Part shown: positions 1-10,389 of the stretch, piece after piece
Layout of the letters: each line of letters opens with the position of its first letter
Position numbering within the stretch: the first letter of the stretch is position 1
From: Mnemiopsis leidyi
Lineage: Eukaryota > Ctenophora > Tentaculata > Lobata > Bolinopsidae
Direction: 5' to 3'
Assembly: GCA_000226015.1 (NCBI GenBank)
Contig: JH154487.1
Span: forward strand, 164,629-209,196
Length of the DNA: 44,568 nucleotides
The notes under the pieces: generated by a model
Databases searched by the model: none
Seen by the model: the letters and a program-made list of their open reading frames with translations, nothing else
Told to the model about the DNA's origin: nothing
Made by a program: the position numbers and the translations under genes

Positions 1-480
1 GCCGGAAGCTGCCGCTTCACGGCATCAGGGCTAGGCAAGTGTTGTCGGGGTGTTACTGTTACTCGACTCGCAGTTTGCTGCTCTCGTTAGACGGATATCA
101 TTTCGGTCGGGGGGGGGGGGGGGGGGGGGGCGTGGTCGCGCTGCGCGCGCGCCGGAGGACAAAGTTAGACAAGGGGGCGTACATGGTACAACAACGGGTG
201 ATGCCCGTTGCTACCACTAGGATTTCACGTGCTGTCAATGTCATACTCATAGCCTCACGTTGCGGCCCGTTTTCAAGTCGAAATCCCCTTTCGGGCGGCA
301 GTAAGCCTGACAACGTCAGGCAACGCTGTCACGCCCGTTAACTTGAAGTTTAGGGCAAAGAGATAGATTGGCATGATTATATCCGTCTACCATTCTACTT
401 CTAAACGAAACGTTCAGCTTTTAGCTGCGAATTGCGAAAGTCGGGTATCACCGCGACAAAGGGATAGATAGATGGATATA
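1..480. repeat. CpG-rich dispersed repeat with G22 tract
   Basis: This stretch is CpG-rich, unlike the AT-rich DNA around it. It shares short blocks with the cluster at 35.99-37.3 kb: a block around the motif TTGCTGCTCTCGTTAGA, a TATATCCGTCTAC block at about 378-392, and an AGCTGCG...TATCACCGCG block at about 420-455. An uninterrupted run of 22 G lies at 109-130. Open frames across it are repeat or low-complexity artefacts. It is probably fragments of a non-autonomous transposon family. Confidence 0.55.
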
Positions 481-807
481 GAGATAGAGAAAAAAATGGA
501 TATTTAAAAAAACTAATTTTTTTGGTAGTTAATAAAATTAGTCATAATGGTTGAAAATCCAGATTCTTGATGTATTCTATCATGTGTCTATGTAATATAG
601 AAAATCTAAAAAGAAATTCTTGATAAAATTCAAAGTGATCACTGATCAGAAAATACTTGAGCACCAGTCTTGGACAAAAAGACGGTCTTAAGATGGGTGA
701 TAAAATAGAATTACGTCTTTAAATGTTATTCACCTAGGTAAATAAATACAAGCAGTAATACCTTCAGTCAAAGAATAAAAACTTCAAATCTGATCTAAAA
801 GCCAACT
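481..807. other. AT-rich 3' flank of AQR, nothing recognised
   Basis: AT-rich sequence between the repeat and the stop codon of the distal AQR terminal exon. It may hold the 3' UTR of the long-tail AQR isoform. I saw no gene, RNA gene or clear repeat. Confidence 0.5.
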
Positions 808-1233
808 TCACGAGTTCATCATCTCCAGAGAAGGACCACATTCTTCCTCATCGCTCTCGTCTTCTTCTCCGTCTTTCTCTTCTCTCATTTCCACATCTTC
901 CGCCTCAATCGACCCTATCTGAGCTTCACCAGACTTTTCATTGTCGGGAGAGTCCTTGGCCGGTTCGGAAAAATGCTCTGCTTGCCCAGGGACATTCTCA
1001 ACAGACTCAGTGACATCCCCTTGAGATTCCATCCCATCGTCAACTTGCTCTGTAATTTTGTTGGAATCCACTTCTATACCTTCAGAAGAATCTTTAGAAG
1101 TCTTGTCCATCTCCTTGCCAATCACATTCTCGACTGGACTAGGTACACCTCCCTGGATATTTGTTCTTTGTCCTTCTTCTTTTTCTGCTTCTTCTGTTTC
1201 TTCTTCTTCTTCGTCTGTGGTATTGGATGTAAG
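808..1233 (-). CDS. AQR: AQR alternative terminal exon B: long acidic tail
   Basis: The frame is open for 141 codons plus stop. It starts after an acceptor TATAATAG at 1234-1241 in phase 0, which fits the phase-0 donor of exon 1732-1821. The peptide is strongly acidic, with an initial run of Glu, many Asp/Glu/Ser and an ending [14 protein letters not shown]. Vertebrate AQR also ends in a long Glu/Ser/Thr-rich tail, so this may be the counterpart. It competes with exon 1451-1603, which carries its own stop, so only one of the two can be used per transcript. Inference from splice phase and composition. Confidence 0.65.
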   Translation of the reverse strand, partial: LTSNTTDEEEEETEEAEKEEGQRTNIQGGVPSPVENVIGKEMDKTSKDSSEGIEVDSNKITEQVDDGMESQGDVTESVENVPGQAEHFSEPAKDSPDNEKSGEAQIGSIEAEDVEMREEKDGEEDESDEEECGPSLEMMNS

Positions 1234-4200
1234 CTATTATAGTGGTACACCAGGGCTCGAAAGTGAAGAAATGAGGCACGTTGACAACAGAGTGTCATGA
1301 ACAAATTGACCTAAAGTCATTTACTGCCTTACCACCCCTCTGAATGAGTAATGTGCAGGTATCAGTACATAAAAGTAAAATTTGTATTTAATCAGGGAGG
1401 GAAATAAGAATTAAAGCAAATTTTTGCCTGGTAAAGCAGGTAAGTTTAAACTAACATTTGACGTGCGGGAAGGGCTGGAACTCGTCTCTCACATCCTGTA
1501 AGTTAGAAGGGATGATTCTGATAGGGTGGACGACGTCCTCGTCATCACTGTCGTCATTGTCGTCCCGGTCCTCAGCTGTACCGAAATCGTCTATTGCTAG
1601 GAACTGAAAGTTGGATAAAATTAGATTAAAAGAATCTCCTGGAAGTTTATTCTCGCGGTGAGCAGAGTCGGGCCGTGTGCACGTGACCATACAAGCAGGG
1701 CACCAGAAAATAAGCACGCTATTTAACATACGGACTGAGCGAGGGTTTCTTCTAGGTTCTTCTTTTTCTTCTCGGGATCTTCTTCAATAGGTGCTTCGAT
1801 TGTCTTTGCTTCCTTTGGTGTCTGAAGTGAATTATTACATGGTATGAGGACCCGATACAGATATACTTGCCTATTGTTCAGTCGCCAATGGACTATAGCA
1901 TGTATAAAGGCATAAAGCATATACAAATACAAATCGGGATGATTCGGTAGTCATTCTTGTGTTACTGACAATAACAGTAACAAATACAGAGCACGATTCG
2001 TATTTTCGCAGAGAGAAATTTGGAGAAATTCAAGTGTTAACGGGGTCAGTACCTGGAATCTGTGTGCTGCTGTCTCTTCTGCCTCCCTCTGTTTTTCTGT
2101 CTCTTTCCGCTCCTTCATCAACATTTCAATTACTTTGTAGTAGAAATCGTAGACAAACTTGCTCATCTCCGGCATGTCCTTTATCACTTTTGCGGCGGGA
2201 GGTAGCTCGCCAGTTTTCCTAGCAAAGAGGTCGATTAAGATTATGCAACTTTTAGAAAGTTTGATTACTTTATTTATTTTTATTACTTTTTAATAGTACA
2301 TTTTAATAATTAAGATACAAGGTAATAGTGAAGCAAACCTGTTGGTTGGGCACCGCTCTTCAGGGTATATGTGAAGTTCGGTGGGGTTTTTAAGTAGCTG
2401 CTTGAAGGCCGGAGTAAGTTCGTAACAGTTGGCGAATATTCCTGCAAGAAAATATTTATGTAGGATTCGGCGTGCGACGAAGTTTTTAGGCTAATGCACC
2501 ATGGTAGTTATTTTTAAGAAAATCAGCTTGATAGTTAGGATTTCTTGGTGTTGTTGATGTACGTGGATTGCTTAACAAATTATTGTCTGTACATTATACA
2601 AGCGCACAGTTACGATTGACAATGACATTAAAGTTGACCGGACTGACTGACTCATGTCAAACTAATTATGCAAAATTGTGGCTACTAGCATCTGACTGAG
2701 ATTTATTCCTGAGGTTGCTGAGAGGATATTTCGCTTTAAAGATTTGTTTGTGCTATAAATATTCAGTGACGACGATTCTATTTGACTACTTTTACTTTCC
2801 CGATCATTTGCTACAACCAATTAGTTAGGCCTGGGAAAACTAGCAGATAAACTTGGAAGATCGACTCGGACCAATAAGAGATTTAGGTATTCTAAAGATA
2901 CCACGGTGGTATATGACAAGTTTGCTTACTTCTGTCTGAAAAGCTACAGCGAGCCCGAGATCATGCCTAAATGCCCAAACCAAGTCCACATTTATGATAC
3001 CTTTTGCAATTCAAATTTTGAAAGAGCTCATAAAAAAGATCCGGGTTGATTTGAAGACAGAGCGGAAGATTTATGTTTTCCAAAATGAACTTGAAGTTCT
3101 CTGTAAAACTGTCCTTAGCATCGATTTGCTGGATCATGCGCTCGAGAAATATCTCAACGTTACTTCCAGCAAAAATCATCATAAAGTAAAGCTGAGTGGA
3201 GGCTTTAGCAAGCCCGAGATTATATCGGCTTCACTTTAAGCAGTGTTGCGATAACCAGTGATACTGTGTCCGGCAAGACTAATTGTCTTCCCTCCGCAGT
3301 TGCAGGGACCGTTTTTCCCGGTTTGGGGTGCCTCGCTTCTGTCTCCTCAAACCAAGACGTCCGCCCCTCTTGATCCAGTGGAATGCATCCTGGTACCATC
3401 CACCATCATTTCAGTTGGTTTGGACATAATCTATAAGTATAATTCCAGGTTAGCAAACGCAAGTCAAGAAGACGTTGGGGGGCTGGGGGTGTCCTTTGTA
3501 AAACGCTTCAACGCAGGTCGCTAACCACTGTGGCATAGATCCAGAAATATCGACCCCTCTGAGTCTATACTAGTGTGACGTGTCCTCTGTCCCTCCAGTG
3601 GAGAGGAGAGCCCAATTGAGCGGGGACAACATCATCCTCCTCGCCGCCCTAGATGAGGCGACTGGTGTTTTCTCCTCTGTTCGTATCATCAAACTTCGTC
3701 AGACCAGCCTCCCAAGAGATCTGTGTTAACTCGGCAATCTTCTTTAGAGTTTTTCTGAATATCTTGATCCTCAGCGAGAGTTCTGTAGGATTGTACTCAA
3801 GGTACCCTCCAGATTGGAACTCTCAGTAAATCTTGAGGACTGGAGACCTGAGATCCGGCTCAGGGCGTCACAGCGTAACCGATTAGGTGCAGCAAGATCT
3901 GAGCCCAAGCAGGACAAGAAGTAGTGTCTTCACTAATCAGAATGTGGCCTACTTTTACTATACATTTTTTGCCTTTTTAATGTAATCGTCTCACGAAGAG
4001 GGTCGTAGTTGGCAGAAAACAAAGAAATAAATAGGTCACATAACTTTCTTAGAACTTAATTAATTACCGAACAGTTGTTATAAAGTCATATTTTTATAAG
4101 ATAATCAATATAAAGGCTATGCGAAGTAAGTCTTTCATGGAGTTTTTCTGGATTGGCTTTTGAGCGCTAGAAAATTCCTGATATTGTAGTCGCATTGATC

Positions 4201-7200
4201 CTGTACCCTTTTACAGCTTGAAAATGCAAACCATTTTAACCACTGCCTACTAGGCACCTTGACCTTGATAGAATGGCCTGTTGACTGCATTTGTAAGTCG
4301 ATAACCCAAATGGAATAATAGTAGATGTCATCAGCGTCAAATTCATCATGAAAGTGTATCCCTGAGCCTTCGTAGTCCTCGGCGTTTCTGCAAAGCACGA
4401 GGTTTACGTCCTTATCATGGTAATCGAATTTGACTACAAATCCGCAATAACCACCTTTCTGGCAATTAGAAATTAATGGATGGTTGAATTGAAAACCCAA
4501 TCTTTGAACTAACAGCCGCTTCCTTACAATACGATTCAATTCAGAAAGCTGGACATTTTCTTGAATAGATGATAACTCAGTTCGATTCTCTATTTTCCGG
4601 AGTATTTCTATTGCGGCGTTGGCATTTTCTTTCTTGTCTGGCCTTGTAGACTGAAGAGCGGTGATGCACAATGTCAGAAACTTTTTTGACACACGCTTGA
4701 ATTGCTTGTTGCTAGAGGAAGCCCTACAGAGCTGCTCGATAAAATAATCAACCTCTTCTTGTGAGGGTATCAGACTGAACAAAACGTGAACAGTAAGCTC
4801 TACAGCAGCATGCATGCTGGAGATTCTCCCACATGTCACATTATCCACGATTATCTCTAATGTTAGTTCGTTGCCATACAGTTCAGAAAGAACCTTGCGA
4901 GAAAAAACAGTATCAATTTTCTTTCTATTTCTGTGTTTAACCATGTCCATGGAGGCTGAGGCAGACAGCCTAAATGTCCAAACCAAGTCCTCATTAATGA
5001 TACCTTTTGCAATTGAAATTTTTTGAAAGAGCTCATAAAAAAGATCCGGGTTGATTTGAAGACAGAGCGGAAGATTTATGTTTTCCAAAATGAACTTGAA
5101 GTTCTCCGTAAAACTGTCCTTAGCATCGATTTGCTGGATCATGCGCTCGAGAAATATCTCAACGTTACTTCCAGCAAAAATCATCATAAAGTAAAGCTGA
5201 GTTTCATCGAGCGAATCAAAGTCGTCCATGTATGTAGAAATAAAGTTTGAGTTGTCAAACTTTATAATCTGTAAGATTAAGTTGTTCATAGCCTTGCTCA
5301 AGTCCCATTTTCGGAGAATGTACAAACATTCATCAAATAAGAAAGTCATCAGATCCATGTCTTTTTCGCCGCTTATCTTGTCAATTTTATCATTCAGCCA
5401 GTCCCCACACGTTTCCACTAACCACCATACCTCAAATACCATTGAAATCTTGTTTAATTCCCGAAAATGTGCATCCCGGATGTCCGAAACGGAGAGAAAC
5501 CCATCGTCCAGGACTGCCAAGAACAAGTTCACCAGATCCGGGTTGAAATCGTCCATCTCGATCTCGTCGTATCTCAATTCGAGGATAAGGTAGGTAAACA
5601 CTCGACTGTTTTTGGTTAGACGCTTAACCGAGACGCAGAGGGGGTCTCCGTCCCGGATTTTTAAGACAACTGTGTCTGGGAACATTCTAGAAGTATGGGT
5701 AATAAGGCCCGGCCATATATAATTAGTCATATTGCAATAATTTATTAAATGTTTACAAAAAAAGTCCGGCCGTAATAAATACAATAAAGCTGAAATTTTG
5801 TGTCTTTTACCACATGTATTATGTAAGTAATCGAAATTCCCAACGAGAGTAATCTAAGTTATGAAAGTATTCAATAAAAACACAATCCAAGATTTGATCA
5901 AACAGGCTGCGGAAAGGATAGAAGGGAAAACACACCGCGAAGGTTTGTATTTCTAGGTCAAGTAGGTAAGATGATACACTGATACTTTAAGTCACCACTT
6001 GGTTCTACCGTCCTTCCGAGTAACATGATAACTATAAGTGTAATTGTAATTACGATCCAGTGAGTGGAATTACGGTAGAACGGTGGAATTACATTGTGCC
6101 TTTTTGTGAGAAATTAAAATTACTCATAACTTCGGTTCTGGTTTATATTTTTTATGAAACTTTTGGGACTTGCAGCTTGCTCAATCTGGCTAGCAGAGGA
6201 AATATAGCGATTGAACGCTAACGGCAATTAATTAAAACATATTGACTTACCGACTCTAGCGAATACATAAAGACCGAGCCGTGCACGTGACATGGCGACA
6301 ATGAGCCGCCTAACATCCCGGAGATGTCCGACAGTCTTAGTCCGGACCAGGGAGAGGAGGATGTAGTTGTTTTGACTGCCCTGGTACCGGTCCACCGTGG
6401 TGATTGTCTTAGGGAAGCCAAACACGGGGTTATCGCCACACCGCTGTTTTACCACGTCCCTGATAAGGTGCTTCTGTCCGTTGTACGTTGTTAGGATCGT
6501 TATTTCTTCACTCTTGTAACCTGCCGGCAGATTGGGCGTGTTTAGTTGCCTTGCTTTCAGTTGGAAATTATGTAATTGATGGTTCCCGCAGTATATAGCT
6601 AAAACACTATTATAGCTAAAATTTGCTAAATAGTGTTTAAAGCAAATTGTGCACACCAGGTCCATTTGGCTAAATATAACCTCATGTACTTCTTACCAAA
6701 CTTACACATGTATAGTAATATCATGGATAATTATCATAATTATCATAGTTATCATAATTATCATTATAATGTTCTATCCACATGATGCTTGTGATACTGA
6801 TACACATTGCACTTTCACCATTGTCAACGGGCCCTTGGGCCAGGTCCTCGTTATCAAGTTATCATATTGCAAGGAGGGAAAAGGAGGACGTGGCCTGCTT
6901 TGCATATCGCATTGCTTTGTGTGATGCATCACCTGTTGGATCACCTCGCATGTAGATGCTGCCAGGCTGCCTTGTTTATCAAGATTTCAAGTCCCGAAAT
7001 GGTAAGGTTTCCTAACATCTCCAATGACCCCTTCTCTTTTAGCTCAAACTTAAAGTACACAATTTAGATAAATAGTACTTAACCTATGAAATACGAATCG
7101 CGTACCATTCGGCTTAAATAGAATTAAGTTTAAATTAGGTTTAAGCTTAAAAGTGTTTCCTCTACAATAAAAGAAATCTAACATTAACCTAAAAGTCGCA

Positions 7201-8707
7201 TGTACATGTACACAGCCACTACGTATTCAGCTTCTCCCAAATTTTGGTAAAAGTAAGGGTTCGGTTCAGATTCACCAACTCCGTTGAAATCCTCCACGTT
7301 AATCAGCTGAAATGAAATGTCATAGTTACTTATACTGCCATTAAGAATTATTCTGCTTTATGACTGAAATATCATATTCTACTAAACTGTCATATCTTAC
7401 TGATTATTATTACTTGTGAAAAAAAGTCGAAAGTAAAGCCCACCTGAAAGTCGAAAGAGAAGCCAGGGTTACTGGTTAGGTATTCGGGGCTAGTCAGGAC
7501 ATGAGGCAAGTTACCCAACTTCTTGTACCTCCAGTTATACAAGTTAGCCAGGGAAGCCCGGGATCGTCCCTGCTTGTCCAGCTCAATAGCCGGCACTCCT
7601 GTTTGAGAAAATGTTAAGTAATTAAAGGTTAAGTAAGTAACAGTTAGGCAAATGTTAAGTTTGGTAAATGTTAAGTAATTAACGGTTAAGTAAATGTTAA
7701 GTAAGTAACAGTTAGGGCGACGCTGTGATCTCACTTCTCATTCTAGAGGAAGAGAGTTAGATACCTGCTTGAATTTGAATCGAAAATGAAAGTAAAACGG
7801 ACCGAGACGAATGAAGCGAGTAAAGAGACTTTGCTCCATGTTGCTGTACTTCTGGAACGCCATGTTCTTAATGACGGGTGGTAGCTGGTGATGATCACCA
7901 ATCAGTATCACTCGTTTTAACCTGATAGTGGAAAGAGTGTTAGTCGTTAGATCCTTGTGAATTTGTGATTCAATACTTAAATAGTTAATAAGAGTTATTA
8001 CTCAATATGCACTTCGGAAAGTAGCTTAGAGTCAGATCGCGAGATTGAAAAATCCGTTTTAACCTAACAGTTTATAGGAAACAAGTTGTAAGAGTATAAG
8101 TAGTCTGTTGGGGTTTAATCGGAATCTCAGATTGACCGAAATCTAAAAATTCTGACTCATCAAGAATATCATTCCCTAACTGTTGCTTCTTCAACAACTA
8201 TCATTCCCGATAACTCACCTGTTGTGGCCGTCCTCAGGTTCTTGAAGAAGTAACGGGATGAAAGTCTCTATCTCTAAAATCTGAGCTGCTTCCTCCATGA
8301 GGATGTTGTCGTATCTGCATTTATACAGAATCATTAGATCTTCAATGAAAAACCGATAAACAATACAAAAGGTTTAGACGGGAAAGCGGACCAACTGATT
8401 CTAACTCAGTATCCAATCGTCACTGCCTATTGCTTACGTGCACCAAAGGGTCCACTTTCATTCTCAAGTGATAATGTGACTGATTTGAATGAACAACCGA
8501 GAAACAACCGTCAGAACAATCAAAACTCAATGATCACTCAAGGATCACAATAGGGGGAGTTTATCACTATCAGTTTACCTGAAACCGAGTTTAACCAGGT
8601 TCCTACGAGTTAAGGCGGCGTGAGTACATGTCATGGCGATTATCTTAGCTTCCTTTACCAGGAGGTAGTTAGCACGATCTAGCCCGCTTCTCATCAGCTC
8701 GAACGCT
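808..8707 (-). CDS. AQR: AQR (Aquarius / intron-binding protein 160), 3' exon block: helicase domain 2 and C-terminal tail
   Basis: Coding exons in transcript order (minus strand): 8579-8707, 8219-8314, 7803-7921, 7444-7598, 7189-7306, 6251-6520, 2339-2441, 2053-2218, 1732-1821, then one of two alternative last exons, 1451-1603 or 808-1233. Phases agree at every junction. Helicase motifs are visible: Walker B-like MEEAAQ (8219-8314), GDHHQLPP (7803-7921), [16 protein letters not shown] (7444-7598), [17 protein letters not shown] and [15 protein letters not shown] (6251-6520). The order and wording match animal AQR, a UPF1-like SF1 RNA helicase of the spliceosomal intron-binding complex that contacts the intron upstream of the branch point and helps assemble intron-encoded snoRNPs. 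The 3.8-kb intron 2442-6250 hosts a BTB gene. The donor after 7803 (GTCCGT) is weak but is the only one that keeps frame. Confidence 0.93.
1451..1603 (-). CDS. AQR: AQR alternative terminal exon A: short Asp-rich tail
   Basis: Fifty codons plus TAG follow the acceptor CAACTTTCAG in phase 0. The peptide begins [15 protein letters not shown] and ends PFPHVKC. It joins in frame to exon 1732-1821. If used, it gives a protein of about 1,450 residues plus the missing exon, close to the 1,485 of human AQR. I found no in-frame donor leading onward to 808-1233, so I treat the two as alternative last exons. Confidence 0.65.
   Translation of the reverse strand, partial: FLAIDDFGTAEDRDDNDDSDDEDVVHPIRIIPSNLQDVRDEFQPFPHVKC
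2964..3198 (-). pseudogene. Broken partial copy of the neighbouring BTB gene
   Basis: About 235 bp are nearly identical, in the same orientation, to 4969-5203 inside the BTB-domain gene (the part encoding [16 protein letters not shown] to [10 protein letters not shown]). A two-base deletion in a T run (near 3014) shifts the frame after ELFQ, and the reading frame then stops. The copy is flanked by a near-identical motif, AGCRAGCCCGAGATYAT (about 2948-2964 and 3207-3223), which looks like a target-site duplication or microhomology. It is a recent partial duplication within the same AQR intron and not a functional gene. Confidence 0.85.
3240..4134. other. Intronic/intergenic stretch with nothing recognised
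   Basis: Lies between the BTB gene fragment and the BTB gene, inside the AQR intron 2442-6250. Base composition is less AT-rich around 3250-3900. Short open frames exist but none has a recognisable domain. Confidence 0.4.
4135..5784 (-). CDS. BTB/POZ-domain protein, single exon, nested in an AQR intron
   Basis: One uninterrupted frame of 549 codons. A BTB-like fold is suggested at about residues 35-130: [18 protein letters not shown], then [20 protein letters not shown], then helices around [25 protein letters not shown]. This is the pattern of the degenerate BTB domains that are often expanded in invertebrate genomes. A long helical (BACK-like) region follows. The C-terminal quarter, from about [15 protein letters not shown], is beta-rich and unrecognised. 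Met34 (MFPDTVV, codon at 5683-5685), just before the BTB domain, is a reasonable alternative start, because residues 1-33 look unrelated to the family. The likely role is protein-protein interaction or Cullin-3 adaptor (inference). Same strand as AQR, fully inside intron 2442-6250. Confidence 0.75.
   Translation of the reverse strand: MYLLRPDFFCKHLINYCNMTNYIWPGLITHTSRMFPDTVVLKIRDGDPLCVSVKRLTKNSRVFTYLILELRYDEIEMDDFNPDLVNLFLAVLDDGFLSVSDIRDAHFRELNKISMVFEVWWLVETCGDWLNDKIDKISGEKDMDLMTFLFDECLYILRKWDLSKAMNNLILQIIKFDNSNFISTYMDDFDSLDETQLYFMMIFAGSNVEIFLERMIQQIDAKDSFTENFKFILENINLPLCLQINPDLFYELFQKISIAKGIINEDLVWTFRLSASASMDMVKHRNRKKIDTVFSRKVLSELYGNELTLEIIVDNVTCGRISSMHAAVELTVHVLFSLIPSQEEVDYFIEQLCRASSSNKQFKRVSKKFLTLCITALQSTRPDKKENANAAIEILRKIENRTELSSIQENVQLSELNRIVRKRLLVQRLGFQFNHPLISNCQKGGYCGFVVKFDYHDKDVNLVLCRNAEDYEGSGIHFHDEFDADDIYYYSIWVIDLQMQSTGHSIKVKVPSRQWLKWFAFSSCKRVQDQCDYNIRNFLALKSQSRKTP
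6719..6772. repeat. Short tandem repeat, 9-bp unit (ATAATTATC-like)
   Basis: About five imperfect copies of a 9-base unit (variants of ATTATCATA). Lies in the AQR intron between exons 7189-7306 and 6251-6520. Confidence 0.7.
7611..7716. repeat. Imperfect minisatellite in AQR intron
   Basis: Repeated blocks built on GTTAAGTAATTAA, GGTTAAGTAAGTAACAGTTAGG and AAATGTTAAGT. Lies directly upstream (in transcript sense) of the exon 7444-7598 acceptor. Confidence 0.7.
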
Positions 8708-9364
8708 CTGCGGAGGAAGATGATATCAAGATTTTACATGTTAGAAGGTTGTGCAGTGAAATTAACTCCATCATAGTATTCATACCATCTTGATGTTAAG
8801 CGCCGAATTTTTTTCGACGATTATATAAAATGATTATAAAAACTGAATGATTACTGTCTAGCAAAAAAGGACGTATTTTAAGCTTTTGCTGATCTCCAAT
8901 TTTTTAATGTTACGCAGTCTATAAGAAGAATGAAATACTGAAAAAGAACTATGCTTCCAATTGTTTCAAGTGTAAGGTGATTGGTAGTAAAAACCAAAAA
9001 AACAGAATTTAGAAAGAAAGGTGTGATACAAAAGGTTCAAAAGTTGCAATAATTTCCAAACCATTTTTATCACAATTTGTTACCGGATTGAACATATCAA
9101 AATATTGGCATGTAGAGATTGATCTGTCCGTTTTCAGAACACAGTTGACCAACAGCTATTCAAATTGTACGATGTCGCGGCACGAATTTTAATGATGAAC
9201 GTTTAAAGAACCAAAGTTAGACAATTCAAAATCCATTACAAAAAGAACTTATCATTCAAAGATGGGCCACACAGAAAACATTCTGATTAAAGTAAACCCA
9301 TATCTTAATAGTAAAGTTCAAACTGATTTCTCCTTGTGTAACTTGACAATTGAGCAGTCTGACC
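8708..9364. other. AQR intron, no feature seen
   Basis: AT-rich intronic DNA between AQR exon 8579-8707 and the GPCR pseudogene. No ORF, RNA gene or repeat recognised. Confidence 0.4.
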
Positions 9365-10389
9365 TCAGTCAACGTTTCTACGTACACGACTACGAGTATC
9401 ACTGACTGTAGACTCACAGTCTCTATTGGACAGAACCCTCCCTCTGAACTCCTGGAATCTCACATAGTACAGTATGGGATTGAGAGCCGCGTTGAGTACA
9501 GTGAAGTGAACTTTCGACAATAACCACGAGTAATTGTCCATGAAGAAGCTGGAGAAGAAGGGCTCGGGGTAGTTTTGAGGAGCAGTGATCAAGGTGAAAA
9601 AGTACAGGACGTTTATAACGAAGTAGGGCAGATTGCAGAGAAGAAACGTGGCAGTGAAGATGGCAACAGTAACAGCAGCACGCTTCTTTCTGCTCTTACT
9701 GGAAGTGGTAGTTTCGGTGGAGATGGTCGATCTCAGAACTAGGCACGTGATCAAGAAACTGAGAAAACAGACAAGAGGGATCAGCCCCGTGATCACACCA
9801 ACTATCACGGTGTCCAGGTTCACTATTGCTGATTGAGTCATGGGCCAGGTGTCGGTGTTAAGAAAACAGTGTACGTCATGAGAATTGTAACTTGTAACGA
9901 ATGGCTGTGTCAGAGGGAATCAGCTCCGAGATGGTGACGCCGTATACGAATAGGCAGGACACAAAGCCGATAAAAACGCTGAAAACTAATCGACGACTTT
10001 GTTTGAGAAACGGGAGCTTCATTGAAATTGTGCGGGAAACACTGAGAAGCATGACGAGGCACATACTGCCGTAATGAGAAACTGTAAACAGGAGCCACCA
10101 AGATACACATACACCAGGAACTTTGAAAAATGCCTGGATGACGTCGGGTAAAGAGAGACACGCAGACGGGAAGCACGGGAACGCTGCACGTGAACATGTC
10201 GACGCTGCAGATTGCAATGTAGAGGAGAGTGGAGAGGTTCTTCTTGCCAGTGGAGACGAAGTAACGAAGAGACCAGGCGTTAGAGGATGTCCCGAACAAA
10301 CCGAGGATGAGAAGGAGAACGCCGAGAAATATGTCCCAATTTGTCAGGGAACTGTTGTACGTCATCACCGCCGAGTCGGTGTAAGTCAC
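9365..10389 (-). pseudogene. Class A (rhodopsin-like) GPCR gene broken by two frameshifts
   Basis: Three overlapping minus-strand frames together give one seven-helix receptor. The first, 10389 down to about 10155, carries TM1 (IFLGVLLLILGLFG) and TM2. The second, about 10160-9915, carries TM3, ending LLSVSRTISM with S-R-T in place of D-R-Y, and TM4. The third, about 9905-9365, carries the ECL2 region with Cys (NSHDVHCFL), TM5, TM6 (LLCNLPYFVINVLYF) and TM7 with an NPxxY motif (NPILYYVR). Frame changes are needed near 10155 and near 9900-9925, the latter in ECL2. No intron is needed. It is either a young pseudogene or a gene with two sequencing indels. It starts MTYTDSAVM with an NSS glycosylation site. 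It lies inside the 12.2-kb AQR intron on the same strand. Confidence 0.75.

Noticed and set aside
39-341. ORFs on both strands across the G tract
   Set aside because: Poly-Gly/poly-Pro from the homopolymer and repeat DNA, with no domain.
973-1300. Plus-strand ORFs rich in Ser/Phe
   Set aside because: Antisense shadows of the acidic AQR exon; the repeated GAA/GAG codons produce TTC/CTC runs.
5713-5722. TATATATA as promoter of the BTB gene
   Set aside because: It lies inside the long reading frame about 30 bp before the alternative start Met34, leaving no 5' UTR for that start. It may be fortuitous in AT-rich DNA.
7732-7802. Extension of AQR exon 7803-7921 to a later GTATCT donor
   Set aside because: The frame stays open, but the phase would not fit the next exon. 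The earlier GTCCGT donor restores the conserved R-L-G-V-P junction.
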